Shown here: one piece after another, positions 23,599-35,375 of the stretch
Numbering within the stretch: the stretch's first letter is position 1
Layout: every line of letters begins with the position of its first letter
Source: Phocoena phocoena
Taxonomy: Eukaryota > Chordata > Mammalia > Artiodactyla > Phocoenidae
Assembly (NCBI RefSeq): GCF_963924675.1
Contig: NC_089239.1
Coordinates: 6,313,001 to 6,377,000 of the forward strand
Direction: 5' to 3'
DNA: 64,000 nt
The notes under the pieces: model-generated
What the model was told of the DNA's origin: nothing
The model's database searches: none
What the model saw: the letters and a program-made list of their open reading frames with translations, nothing else
Made by a program: the position numbers and the translations under genes

Positions 23599-23799
23599 TT
23601 TTCTTTTGCGGTACGCGGGCCCCTCACTGTTGTGGCCCCTCCCGCTGCAGAGCACAGGCTCCGGACACGCAGGCTCAGCGGCCATGGCTCACGGGCCCAG
23701 CCGCCCCGCAGCATGCGGGATCTTCCTGGATCAGGACACAAACCCGTGTCCCCTGAATCGGCAGGCAGACTCTCAACCACTGTGCCACCAGGGAAGCCC
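23599..23799 (-). mobile_element. CHR SINE, short form
   Basis: Reverse short-form copy. Flanks TAAATAGACTTCTT (23585-23598) and TAAACAGACTTCTT (23800-23813) are a 14-bp target-site duplication with one mismatch. Confidence 0.95.
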
Positions 23800-25460
23800 T
23801 AAACAGACTTCTTAGTCAGTGTTTTGAATATTGCAAGTTCTTTATGCAATGCTGATTCAGCGTTCTAAGGAAGTAGAAATTAATTTACTTCTGCAAGTTC
23901 AACTGGAGTTACCGTTCAAAGATGACAACCCAGGACGTGGTCTTTGCAGGGGGCTCTGGAGACAAGGCTTCCCCCATCTTCTCTCTCCCGCTCTCCCCCA
24001 GCTTTCCCACCAACGTCACACCACCACACAGCAGCTCAGGGCTTTCTGGCTCCGCCTTGCACATTACCCCTTCCCCGCATCTTCACAACCCCCCTGCCGA
24101 GGCAGGGAGGTGGGGCTAACTCTGTGGATGAATAACCGGGAATGTGCAAGCGTAACTGGGGCGTTTCAAGAACGTGGGTAAACCTCCCCAATCTGCAGAC
24201 CAGTGCCTGGGCCCCTCAACACAGACTTCGACCATCCCTTTGCCATTTTTACACACAGAAAAGACTAGACGACGCTCCCACAGTACCTGGAAAACGTCAC
24301 AGGAAACTGGTTTCCCTAAGGGCACGACCAGGCAGTTTGGGGAGCGGAGGGTGGAGTCTCATCCTTTTGTGGGAAGGACCCCCTCCCACAGATGCGGGGG
24401 ACACTTCACTACTTGCAGAATGGTGGCCTCAGTGGCTCCTCAAAGTGACTGTGCCATCAGCCACGGTGGCTGTGCTGGGAATGATTACAAGACCTGGCTC
24501 CCAAAACAGTGATTCTGTCAGGAAACCACCGTCACTGCTGTGTAATGCCCCTGAGAGGGGACCACGCTCCAAGTCCCTGACCCCTGTGTGCATGTCCTCC
24601 TTCTGCCCGGCGCCCACGGCTCCCTCGCCCACCCTTACGTCCCTTACTCTGTGTCCTCCAGGGAAACACCATGGGTCGCAGTCCAGTGGTGAGTCACGAG
24701 AACGGTTACTAGGACAAGCAACATGCATTAAAATAAATGAAACAGAATAGAAGATATCAGAGTGAGCCACATGAAGAAAGGCAGATACTGTTCTGTGCAA
24801 TTTGTTCGATAACGATACAAACGCGTGTGTTGAGATGTGTCACACGTTCCTACGAGCCAGGATGCAAAGTGTATTCTTACTTTGGATCCAGGTTCAGAAC
24901 GTTTCTGTCACAACTTCACCGAATCCTTCAGCTTCAACTATGTCCTGTGTCCTAAGGGCGCTCAGATCTACTGAAGCCAACCTTGACTTTTCCTGAGCTC
25001 ACGCTGTGTGCTTCTCACTGCCTACAGGAAATGTGAACCGAGAAGCTGGTCTCACAGATGTCTCAAAGCCACACGTCTAAAACTGAACTTCTGCGATTCT
25101 GCACCTCCTGTGTACTCCTGATGTACTTACTGGCTCCTGCGTTCAGCCGTGTTCACTGTGGTCGGTGCTGGGGTACAGGGGCCGGCACACAGTCACGGTC
25201 CCAACCCGTGGGGCAGGCGGGGAGAAGTGAACCAAAGCCCGTTTGGCTGGGCAAGGGTCTGGCGTGGGAAGGAGGCAGGGGTGGTGTAGAAAGCCGCGGA
25301 GCCCACAGCAGAGTCTGAGCTCAGCCTAAAGACAAGGGAAGCCAACGAAAGGGTTTAAGCAAAGAGGAACAACTCTGGCTGATGGAAGAGGAGGACAGAA
25401 TAGCCTCGGGAACAGGGAGATTCATTAGGAAACTGCCACCGTGCTTAAAACGACCGGTGG

Positions 25461-25660
25461 GGCTTCCCTGGTGGCGCAGTGGTTGGGAGTCCGCCTGCTG
25501 ATGCAGGGGATGCGGGTTCGTGCCCTGGTCCGGGAGGGTCCCACATGCCGCGGAGCGGCTGGGCCCGTGAGCCATGGCCGCTGGGCCTGCACGTCCGGAG
25601 CCTGTGCTCCGCCACAACCGTGAGAGGCCCGCGTACCGCAAAAAAAAAAAAAAAAAAAAA
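25461..25660 (+). mobile_element. CHR SINE, short form, very recent
   Basis: It runs from GGCTTCCCTGGTGGCGCAG to a pure A tail of about 24 bases. The 14-bp duplication AAAACGACCGGTGG is perfect (25447-25460 and 25661-25674). It has a small internal deletion: GCCACAACCGTGAG replaces the usual GCAACGGGAGAGG region. Confidence 0.97.
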
Positions 25661-26199
25661 AAAACGACCGGTGGTGGCCATGGGCCGGACAAAAGTAGAT
25701 GGATTTACAACATCTGCTTTCTGGACGTGGACACCACAGACCCTACGTGTGGGAATACAGAGGACGGGGGAGTCCAAGAGGACCCCAGGGTTGTGGCTTA
25801 GACGACGAGGTGGACAGCGGTGCCACCTGTCGAGACGAGGCCCCTCTGGGCTTGGTCATCAGCAACGCCGACCACTCAGATGTTCAAGGCGGAAACCTCG
25901 ATGGCCTTCAGCGACTTTCTCCAACCCCCACCTCAGCCACCACGTGCACCCCGGGAGCCACCAAGCAGTGATGGTTCTACCTGCTGAGCCCCAGCCTCTG
26001 TCCCATCCTCTGATTTACTACCGATCATGATGCTTCCTACTTCAACCCCCAGGAGAGTCCTCTGCTGTGCTTCCATGAATTCCAAGCCTCCCGGCGCGAT
26101 GTCTAGGGCCCCAGTGGCCTGGCTCTGACCCACCGCACGCACAGTAGCCTCCGATCACGTGAGATTATTCATCCCTACAACTCCTCATAAAGCACACGC

Positions 26200-26335
26200 T
26201 TCGTCTCACTCCCTGTCTTTGCACAGTACAACTCTCCTGCCCAGAACACCCTTCATTGCCTCATCTACCTGGCAAACCCCATTCTTCCTTTAAAACTTAG
26301 TTCAAGTGAGGAACCCAGAAGACCCCACCTTAACC
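26200..26335 (+). mobile_element. LINE-2 3' end fragment
   Basis: CCCTGTCTTTGCACAGTACA, CTGCCCAGAACACCCTTC and CTTTAAAACTTAGTTCAAGTG follow the L2 3' consensus order. Confidence 0.65.
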
Positions 26336-26924
26336 ACGTGATCAGTTAATTCCACCAATAGTGGGATGCACTGATACCCATGAGGTCCCTTCTGATGCAT
26401 TCGTGCCAAAAATGCGTAAACTGAATTTAATCATGGGGAAACACTCGACGAGCCCAAACTGAAAGATATTCTACAAAACAGCTAACCAGCGCTCTTGAAA
26501 AGAGCCAAGGTCCGGAAGGACAGAGACAGACTGAGGAACTGTCACAGATTAAAGGAGATTGAGAACACAGGCACTGAACGCCTTGTGGGGTCCTGCCCCG
26601 GATCCTGTGCCAGAGAAAGGACACTAGTGGGGGTAGCTGGTAAGACCTGCATACGGTTTACAGACCAGACAATAATACCGTACCAGCGTGTACTGATTCT
26701 GATTACAGGAGAGGTTAAAGTTGGAGGAGCATGGGTGCAAGAGTTATAGGAATTCTTTGTGCTATTTTTGTAAGCCTGAAAGTTAAAAAGAAATAAAATT
26801 GTTTTTAATTAGCTCAAATCCGGCCTTCCTGACACATGCCGCACGGTGGGTCAGCCCAGTCCTGGGGACACATCCTGGTGTAACATTCACCACAGGGTAA
26901 CCCTGGTTTCCATTTTGTAATCTA

Positions 26925-27190
26925 CAACCGGGGCTGCTCGAAAGAAATACAGCGTAAGCCATACGTAATTTAAAAATTCTCAGTAGCCACATTTAAAGGA
27001 TAAAAAGAAACAGGTGAAATTAATTTTAATAATATAGTTTCGTTAACCCAATAGATCCAAAACATCAACATGTTATCAGTATAAAAAGTTAGAGACATTT
27101 TATCTTCCCTTCTTTTCTGCGCTAAGTCGTCAAATGCTGGTTGCACTTTACACTTGGAAGACATCTCAGGACGTCCAGCTACAGGTCCAA
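26925..27190 (+). mobile_element. MER1/Charlie3-like hAT remnant
   Basis: AGTAGCCACATTTAAAGG, AAAAAGAAACAGGTGAAATT and ATTTTAATAATATAG are diagnostic phrases of the MER1-type hAT non-autonomous element. The ends are degraded. The family name is from memory. Confidence 0.65.
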
Positions 27191-27362
27191 GTACTAGTGG
27201 TCACCCTCCGAGACGCCTCAAGTGAAGGAGTTGTGCTTTATTTTTATCTTATGCCCGTCACCAGACACAGACTAGAATTTAATTACTGAGTTATCGTGGA
27301 CTTCAAAACGAACACTGAACCCCCCGCGCTCACACCCCTCCCCCACGATCCTGGGGACTCAC

Positions 27363-27415
27363 GGGCACGGCAGGTCCATCCTTCTCCATCTGTTGGCACG
27401 TCTCCTTCTCAGTGC
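27363..27415 (-). CDS. TACC1: TACC1 exon 6 (53-bp micro-exon)
   Basis: 53 bp encoding the end of a split glycine codon and TEKETCQQMEKDGPAVP. The acceptor is TTTAG|GCAC; the donor is CCC|GTGAGT. It sits alone, with 2.6 kb of intron on the exon 5 side and 6.8 kb on the exon 7 side. The peptide aligns with human KETCQKMEEDGS and is less conserved at its end. The phases fit exactly between exons 5 and 7, which is the main evidence that it is used. Confidence 0.92.
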
Positions 27416-28114
27416 CTAAAACACAGAGAGTCACTTTTAGGGTCATCCCAAGAGGTTGTGCCTTTCCTTCCCACCAAGAGACTCTGGGAGACCCCAGAGC
27501 AGGCCCGGAAGGACATCTAAGGGCCCCAGAACAGCATCTCAAGATCTTGGAAGACGCGCTACATTCTGCTGACCACTGCGCTGCCTGTGTTCAGGGTCCA
27601 AAACATCCAGAGGAAAGAGGAGCTTACGGTCCGTCAGCCTCAGACGGAAGCACGTCCTCAGGTGGAGAGAACGGCAAGGCTGCCCCCTTGTGTCCATGAA
27701 AAGTTTTGCAAGTGAGTTGGACTAACCACGGGGTCATTTCAGAAAGAGGAGAAACCGTTAACGCTGAAAGCTATTTTATTACCAAGTTGGAGTGAATCTG
27801 AATTCCAGCCCTGAAGGGTACGTCAGTGGAATTAATGTAGCAGATAAAACAAGAACCTAAATTTCAATGCCTGAACACTAACTTCATTATCCTCCCCACA
27901 CCCTTCAAGCTGGTCTTCTCGGCTCCGCTCCACCACCAGAGTCAACGCGTACAAAAAACCAACACGATGCTTCTTCTGATTAAAGGAACATGCACTCGTT
28001 GAAGAAAATATTTAAATATGTAAAAGCACATAAAATGCTGAAGCTACAATCCTCCACCTGCAATCGCAAATTACTACTTTAGTGCACTGTCGAGAGTGAA
28101 TTATTGAGAACAAA

Positions 28115-28350
28115 AATGTGACCATCACTACTTTGCTTAAAAACCTTCAGTGGCTCCTCTATATTGATAAAGCCCCAACTCCTCAGGACAACCCCGGGTT
28201 CCCACTTGCCCTGTACTCACGGACAGCTACTGGGCATTTTACCTGTGTGGCAGGTTCCTTCCCATCCCTGTGAGAGACTCCTTGGGGTGCATCTTCGTAT
28301 TTATCTATCAAGACCCAGGCTGAAGGTGATATCCCAGGACACAGTTCACC
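28115..28350 (+). mobile_element. LINE-2 fragment
   Basis: TTGCTTAAAAACCTTCAGTGG, followed by CTCCTCTATATTGATAAAGC and CCCCAACTCCTCAGGACAAC, matches the L2 3' region order. Confidence 0.65.
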
Positions 28351-28844
28351 CACCCCACGCGACCAGGGCCCCTGCTCGCTCCCACGATGTGGCTAATCCG
28401 TTACGAACAGTGTTAACGGGAGCTGTTCTGTTAGCAGAACCCCAGCTCATAAAGTTTCTGCCAAAGGAATTTCCTCCTAGTGAGGAAGGATATAATTCAA
28501 CAAACAGGGACCATGCACCTGCACTAGAGGAAAATCGAAGATGAATCACTCATAGTCCTTAACCTCGAGAAGTTTATCAAAGATGATAACCTTCCATAAC
28601 TAATACATGGAACGTACGAAGAAATGCTGTGGGAGCCAAGTGACCTTTCTGAGACAGACCGGCAAGGATGGGCAGAATCTCTACAGGACAATGGTGAAGA
28701 AAGGCATTTCGTATACAAGAAATAAGCATAGGTATGAGAGTTCTAAGGGTAAGCCTGTGCAATGGGTAAAGGGGCACAAAAGGAAATGGCAGACGGGGTC
28801 TTCAGAGAAAACATCAGAGCAGAAAAGAGGCCTGGGAGGAAATG

Positions 28845-28925
28845 TGGAACAGTGCCTGGAACGTTTATTTTACAGACGGGAAACAGACCTGGGTAGGTGG
28901 GGAGATAACTCTCACAAAGTCCAGG
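28845..28925 (-). mobile_element. MIR-like SINE fragment
   Basis: TTTATTTTACAGACGGGAAAC and AGACCTGGGTAGGTGGGGAG match the reverse MIR core (TTACAGATGAGGAAAC). Confidence 0.5.
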
Positions 28926-29284
28926 TTTCCACCTGCTTCTCTGGTTTGATGATAGATCATTATTTTTGAAATTCTAAGTATAAAAGCTCCACACCGAACT
29001 ATGTTGCTAAAGACCTGAGTTTCCAATAATGTTTAATGAAGTCGGGAACACGGTGCCAAGTGCTTCCCAATGAAGGTTAAGGCCACAGATACAACCTGGG
29101 ACCTGGAAAAGGGCCTCGGATTTAGAATGTTCTAAAGAGGAAAACAGCACTAAGCTTCAGCACAGGTTGGTCTAGGCCCTTATGAGAACATGAAGAAGCA
29201 TTAGTCTTTTTCAATCCACCATGTCTGCAAGCAGGAAATCTTACAATAGTTGAGGGTAACGAAAACCATCTCTTCACACGTTAG

Positions 29285-29430
29285 CCTTGTGGTTAAAAGA
29301 CCGTGGAGCCAAGACTGCTGGGAACTCGGACCCTAGCCCACCACTTTAACTAGACAGGAGACCGTGGCCGAGATCCTTAACTTCTGTCTCACTTTCCCTC
29401 TCTGATAATGGGGAAAAGAATGCTGCCTAA
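29285..29430 (+). mobile_element. MIR SINE fragment
   Basis: GTGGTTAAAAGACCGTGGAG, GGGAACTCGGACCCTAGCCC and ACTTCTGTCTCACTTTCCCTC follow the MIR consensus order with moderate divergence. Confidence 0.65.
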
Positions 29431-29602
29431 TATAAAATAGATAAAAAAACAAGGAGCTACTGTATGGCACAGGGAGCTATGTTCAATATCTTGTAATAAC
29501 CTATAATGGAAAAGAATCTGGAAAAACATATGTAACTGAATCAGTTTGCTGTACACCTGAAACTAAGACAACATTGTAAATCAACTGTACTTCAATTTAA
29601 AA
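29430..29602 (+). mobile_element. LINE-1 3' UTR fragment
   Basis: AGGAGCTACTGTATGGCACAG, the TTTGCTGTACACCTGAAAC phrase and CATTGTAAATCAACTGTAC are the usual end of cetartiodactyl LINE-1 elements, followed by an A-rich tail. Confidence 0.8.
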
Positions 29603-30058
29603 AGGAACAAAAAAAAAAACAAAAAAAAGAACGCTACCTAGTGAGGAGACATGAGTTACTACACGTAAAACACTTAGAACAGTGCCTGCATGTGGAAGCA
29701 ACTATACCTGTTAGTCGTTATTATTTCTATAAGGGAAACCAGGAGCCCAATAATCCCAACATGGTTCCAGGTCACTACACGTGAAGATGTGGCCAGACTG
29801 AAATAATTAGGAAAGAATTCAAGCAGTCTGATACATCAGTGTCTCCGTACATCCTGCCACTCAGATCCATACGTCCCTGGCGCTCCACTGACACCCTTTT
29901 GTGTTTCTTCACCAGGCAAAGGAGCAAAGCACAGACCAGCAGCCTAAGCCTATCCATCAAGGGACCCGTTCTCTAATCTCTTTAAAGTGTTTCCTGCCCT
30001 GGGCTTCCAGGCATTTCTATGCTTATGTACGTAAAAAGATGAAGATTTGCTTCCATAC

Positions 30059-30266
30059 CTGCTTCTGAGGATGAAAACGCATGATTTATGGCAGACACGG
30101 GAACATTGGAACATTCAAAGTACTCCAGGTCGTCCTCTGGCTCACCTTTCCCCTCGGCCCCAATGGGTTTCTGACCAGATGACGTAGACGCCAGCTTCTC
30201 CTCGTCGGTAGCATGGCCGTCCCTGTTAGAAATGTCTGAAATCTGGGAGATCACTGCTCCTTCATC
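30059..30266 (-). CDS. TACC1: TACC1 exon 5
   Basis: 208 bp, entering in phase 0 and leaving after one base. It encodes 69 residues starting DEGAVISQISDISNRDGHAT and ending NHAFSSSEA. The acceptor is CCCAG|GATG; the donor is GCAG|GTATGG. The peptide is very acidic (the EPEDDLEYFEC segment) and serine-rich, as expected for the acidic domain that names the family. The sequence is strongly conserved with the human protein as I recall it. Confidence 0.96.
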
Positions 30267-30689
30267 CTGGGAAAGGCAACAGATGAGATGCTACCATTTA
30301 GGAGGGCAAGCAGTGGGGAAAGCGACATCTCAGGAAGAGCAAAGCAGCCGCCATTCCATATGGATGTTCTCCACGAATCTGGCTACCAACCAAGGAAGAA
30401 GCTGCAGCCCCTCAACCATGGAAGGTTGTATGTTCTAGGGCCTACCTTCTGTAATTCACACCTGAGGCTTAAAAAATTAAGCTTTTCTAGCCTAAATTTA
30501 TAAGCAACAAGTTGAAGTGGCTGAAGAAAATAGTTTTCATAGATTTTGCTCATATAGATAGATCCTAGACTTTTCTGGAAAATTTATGCACCCCACTGTA
30601 TTTTCAGGTGACATCTAAAAACCTTTCACTACGAGCTTAAGTAGTCACAAAGGCTATAATATCTGCTACATATTATTTGTTTGCTTGTT

Positions 30690-30860
30690 TACTTATCTCT
30701 CCTTCCAGTTTTATTGAGATATAATTGACATAACAGCACTGTGTAACTTGAAGAGGTACAGCATAATGATATGACTTACGTACATCATGAAATTATCACA
30801 GTAAGTTTGGAGAACATCCATCCTCTCACACAGATACAAAAGAAAAGAAAAAAATTTTAT
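30690..30860 (-). mobile_element. LINE-1 3' end fragment, reverse
   Basis: TTTATTGAGATATAATTGACA, followed by GTACAGCATAATGATATGAC and GAACATCCATCCTCTCACAC, is the reverse of an L1M-type 3' end. Confidence 0.65.
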
Positions 30861-31612
30861 TATATTTTAAATACTGACTTGGCTTATTAATTCAATTTAG
30901 TTACTCTAGTGATGATACTTTACCATCTGTTTAAAATCAAACATGAATAAGCCCTTTAATAGTCAGAAATTTACATCATTCCTTTTCCTCTCTGAATTTG
31001 TATTTCCTTGCTACTTCCATCAAGAAATTATCCCAAAGAAATGCATTTGCTTTCAAGTTTTTTTAAAGTCCTCCTATTACATTTGTTCAAAAAAATTTTA
31101 AAAACCTTTTTTACAACCATAAGTCTCTGTTAACATTTTTTCTTCTGGAGGGTTATCACTACAATTACAAAGGCACAATTTATTCTAAAAGTTTTACAAT
31201 GTTTGGTAAGTACAATCAAACACAAAAGTAAAATTTTTAAAAGATGGAAATCGATTACAATATTTTGTTGCACCGATTTTAAAAATCTTTTACAATGCAA
31301 TATGTGTTATTTTTCTGGAGCAAATCAAACGTAAATTTTTCATAGCTCTTGCTGCCTCTGCTTTGGCAGCATTTGAAAGTGGACACTTCATACATTTGTA
31401 ATAGATGAAGCATAAATCAAATCACAAATCTTTTTTTTTTTTTTTAATCTTAAACCACGTACCAAGTTTTTGGTCCAAATTGCGTAAGATAAGTTAAACT
31501 TAAAATGCAATGACTGTATTTCTGTAATCATGGTTATGCTGGAATAAAGTTTTAAAAAGGAAGAAAAAAAAGGACTTCATTGCAATCAAATGGGTCCGGG
31601 TTTTCTTTTGTT

Positions 31613-31637
31613 TGCGTGTGTGTGTGTGTGTGTGTGT
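31613..31637. repeat. GT microsatellite
   Basis: About 12 GT units following TTTGC inside intron 4. Confidence 0.9.
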
Positions 31638-31870
31638 ATTTCCCAATTAATTATACAGTCATGGACAAATATTTATTGCTAGAATGAAACAAAGGTCAGC
31701 ATCAATTTGATTCCTGTTTTCCATTTTTATAGTTATAATCAAGAAGCCAGAAGCCTTACTAATACAAATAAATAGGTGAAACAGAATGAAGTTTGTAATA
31801 GAAATGTCTCAGTTCTTTGAACTCCTTTCCAAATTATGTTCCAAAAAATTCTATCATCAGTAACTATCTT

Positions 31871-31997
31871 TTTTTTTTTCCTTTTGGGCCATGTCGTGCT
31901 GCATGGAGGAATCTTAATTCCCCAACCAGGGATCGAGCCCGAGCCCCCTGCAGTGGAAGCGTGGAGTCCTAACCACTGGACCACCGGGGAAGTTCAA
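31871..31997 (-). mobile_element. CHR SINE, single-monomer form
   Basis: Reverse monomer with CATGTCGTGCTGCATGGAGG and GGATCGAGCCCGAGCCCCC. Flanks TAACTATCTTTT and TAATTATCTTTT suggest a target-site duplication of about 12 bp. Confidence 0.9.
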
Positions 31998-32452
31998 ATA
32001 ATTATCTTTTTAATTGAGATATAACTGACATATATCACTGTGTCAAAAAATATTTTTAATAATCTATCAGCTGACAATTCAGGTTCTCCTAACTTGCTAA
32101 AAGCAATGAACTGGAAAAACATCTGACTTTAAAAATATATTATCCAGTCACTGGAGTCAATCACCTTCTTATAACTTACACCAGTATTTCAAATCCCCTC
32201 TTTGGTGCCCAGAGGTTTCACACCCAGTGGTGATGCACCCTAGTAAGTTTGAGAACGGGTGAGAGGGAACTTTATCACAAAAAAGTGGGAAAAGGGTAGC
32301 TGTGAAGGAACGGTTCCCTTATCTTCACAGCCCTTTCTCAGATCAGCTTAGCAAGTCAAGGATTTGGGGATTGGTTTCCTTAAAGCTGAGTACTCAGATC
32401 CCCACTGGAAAATCTTCATTCATCACCACTCTGATGAGGAACACAGACTTAC

Positions 32453-32513
32453 CTGAGAACACCCATCCAAAGCAAGAGACTGGGCTTCGTATTTCTTCAC
32501 CTTACAGCCACTC
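32453..32513 (-). CDS. TACC1: TACC1 exon 4
   Basis: 61 bp. It completes the split T codon and encodes SGCKVKKYEAQSLALDGCSQ. The acceptor is CCCAG|GAG and the donor CAG|GTAAGT, which is close to consensus. It enters after two bases of a codon and leaves in phase 0. The peptide closely follows the human segment recalled as SGCKVKKHETQSLALDACS. It continues the SDP region, and its function beyond linking is not clear from sequence. Confidence 0.95.
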
Positions 32514-34340
32514 CTGGGAAAAAAACAAACAGAACACCGGGCCGGTTTGGAATCACACTGACAACCTCCAAGCTGTGAGATGGTGCAGACAGCGGTGTGT
32601 GCAGACACAAGCCAAAGCGCACAGCCCCACGCGAGTCACACGTCCACGCGTCAGAGATGGGAACAAACACCTTCCCGCCTCTGAATCCTCTCCCGAGAGG
32701 CAGGGCAAGCAAAGAACTGTAACTCAGTGACCTCCTCACTTGCTTCTGCGGGTAGCTAAACACCAGCACTCGGGCCCCTACGGCTTGTAACTGCGCGCCA
32801 GCAGCCACCAACAGCTCTTCCGAGAGCAGCCCCAGTACCTGGAGACGGTCGGGTCATCTGATCCGCGCTCACTTGGCTTTGATAAGTCACCAGAAAAATT
32901 ACCACGCCGGACCACATTCTTTAAAAATTCTTTATTGCGCTAAAAGCCACGGAAGTCTGGGAAGACAGCTCCAGACCTGCGTGCTCACAGAGGAGGACTG
33001 TGGGCAACAGAAAGGATGAAAATAAAAATGTCTGAGCAAACTGTTATCATTCCTCTTAAGTAGCGAGATGGAAAACGAACGTCACGACCGGAACTGGGGA
33101 AGCTCAAACCGCCCGCTTTGTTTAAACTAGCACGTAATTTGTGATCTGAAGACTATCCAGATTCTGTTCTTTTGTAATGAACTTAGAATTTACAGCACCG
33201 CCGCTCTGACCACACCCCACCCCCAACCAAAACTGCAAGTTCTTCTCGTTTTGCGGGGCAAAAACAAAGACCAGCATGGCTACCAGAAGAGGGACCACCA
33301 CCTCGGTAGTGTCTGCTTGTCTTCCCTAACGCCTGAGTGTCACCCCTGCCACCAAACTCAGGTTGAGCTGACTCGGTAAAATGTATTCCCTGCTCCAAGG
33401 CGGCAGCCTTATCCTATCAAAAAAGTCAGTTGTTCCTGACATGAAACAGCAGAGCAGTTCCTCAAGCCGCTGCGGGGATGAGAGTAGGGCCAAGCCAGCA
33501 CGCAGCATCACAGCGCCCCACGAGGCGTGTGTCAAGCCGGGGACGCAAGCTCTCGCACCTGAGGTGGGAGGGCCCCATCTCCAAGCCTTTGGGTACAGAT
33601 GGCAAGGCTAATAAGCTGGCTCAGGAAGTGGCAAATGAAATGCAAAAAAATCATCAGAAGATCCAACTCAGAAAGGGAAGCCAACATGCTATGGAGAGAT
33701 GGTCCGGGGAGGGTAGGGGAGGAACTGCCAAGGGCCCCAGGGAGAGCCAGAAACAGGAGTACTTACAACAGAAAACAGAGAAATTTCACTTGCTCAGTAG
33801 TCCTGATGCACCAACAAAATTAGAGACGGGAAAGAGACAGACAGATGGAGAAAAAAATCATGTAAAGCCTGGAATATTTATCTCTAGTCTGGCAGACATA
33901 ATGGTTGCAAAGTTCTTTCTATGAGGTGAGGCGTGAATTAAAAATGTCATACTCATGAATGTTACCACTGGTGAGTGAATGATTCTCAGTAGTTAGAGAG
34001 TGACAGAAACACTCGGAAATGTCACACGGTCAAATTTATGGATGAAAAGTAAACTTTCAAATATTTGTAAATGTAAAAAAACGGCATTACTGCCGAGTAT
34101 GTTTACTCTTAAATGTCTAGTCATCCAGATTAAAGGCAATCAATGCATGAATGAAAATATAATTGAAAATGCATCTGCTTATATCTCCGGTAGGTGTATA
34201 TTACTGAGAAACTCCAAGCGATTTTACATAATTTATCTTATTTGACCCACAAAAATCCCAATCATAGGATGATGTCTCTAGTTTACAGAAGAAGGATCTG
34301 AGATGCCACCAATTACGTCATCTTTTAAGAAGTCACACAA

Positions 34341-34560
34341 GGGCTTCCCTGGTGGGGCAGTGGTTGAGAGTCCGCCTGCTGATGCAGGGGACACAGGTTC
34401 GTGCCCGGGTCTGGGAAGATCCCAAATGCCGCGGAGCGGCTGGGCCCGTGAGCCATGGCCGCTGAGCCTGCGCGTCCGGAGCCTGTGCTCCGCAACGGGA
34501 GAGGCCACAACAGTGAGAGGCCCGCGTACCGCAAAAAAAAACAAAAACAAAAACAAAACA
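34341..34560 (+). mobile_element. CHR SINE, short form
   Basis: Short form with a GGTGGGGCAG variant in box A. The tail is partly converted to a CAAAAA repeat (34531-34558). A target-site duplication was not clear. Confidence 0.94.
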
Positions 34561-35225
34561 GAACAGGAGGAAAATGCTAGCAGGTGAGGGTGGTAGGACT
34601 GGGAGAGGGTGCTTCTTGCTACTGAAAACAAGATGTAGGATAAACTTCCCTCCCTTTGGTCCCACTTTAGTCTCATGTAACATGAGTGCACTGGCTACAC
34701 ACCTTCAACAGCAACTGAAAGGGAGGCTCCCAATGACCCCTTATCAACCCTGATAGGCAGGTCTGCCCATAATTAGGGGACCCCAGGTTAGGAAGAATCC
34801 AGGCAAAGACCTGGCCATCGTGTCCCCCGGGCATCGTCTAGACACAGGTAACTAACCTGAACCACAGAAAAGCACCTTGAGGTCACCTGATCAATAATAT
34901 TTTTCAGCAACCATTTAACTGTGTGTCTATAATCAAAGAACAGATCAAGAACTATTAATGACATTTCATTCCCTTTAGACGTCCTGGGGAATATTCTGGG
35001 GCTGCTGAAGAATCCGTTCCTGCAGTGCTCAAGCTTCTTGGTCCTCATACTTTCTGCTCTTTAACCCTTTTTCTCTGGTGTCAATCACCACACCATCTAG
35101 TGTTTTTCTTTACATCACATTAACGCTGAAACGCATTTCGCCAATACAACTGTGGTGACAACGAGAAACATGTACTTCTTCTCACCCTCCCTTTCCATAT
35201 TTCATCCACCATGTCACTGGCCCTT

Positions 35226-35375
35226 TTTTTTTTTTTTTAAATACTTTATTTATTTAATTTGGCCACACCACACGTCTTGTGGGATCTCAGTTCCCTGACC
35301 AGGGATCAAACCTGGGCCACAGCAGTGAAAGCATGAAAGCGCCAAGTCCTAACCACTGGACCGCCAGGGAATTCC
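35226..35375 (-). mobile_element. CHR SINE, single-monomer form
   Basis: Reverse monomer with a T/AT-rich tail. Flanks TCACTGGCCCTT (35214-35225) and TCATTGGCCCTT (35376-35387) form a 12-bp duplication with one mismatch. Confidence 0.93.

Larger units (their letters stand above)
20557..27362 (-). other. TACC1: TACC1 intron 6
   Basis: 6806 bp, the longest complete intron in the window. It contains two short-form CHR SINEs, a telomere-like TTAGGG patch, an old LTR-like segment near 21890-22260, a LINE-2 piece near 26200-26335, and a MER1-like element near 26925-27190. Open frames of up to 202 codons (24142-24750, +) lack any recognisable protein. Confidence 0.9.
27416..30058 (-). other. TACC1: TACC1 intron 5
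   Basis: 2643 bp. It contains LINE-2 sequence (28115-28350), MIR fragments (28845-28925, 29285-29430) and a LINE-1 3' end (29430-29600). There is no CHR SINE. Confidence 0.9.
30267..32452 (-). other. TACC1: TACC1 intron 4
   Basis: 2186 bp, AT-rich. It contains LINE-1 3'-end fragments in reverse (30690-30860, 32005-32045), a GT microsatellite (31613-31637) and one CHR monomer SINE (31871-31997). Confidence 0.9.

Noticed and set aside
24142..24750. 202-codon open frame on the plus strand
   Set aside because: It lies in TACC1 intron 6, shows no recognisable domain and has low-complexity composition. The length is plausible by chance in a moderately GC-rich intron.
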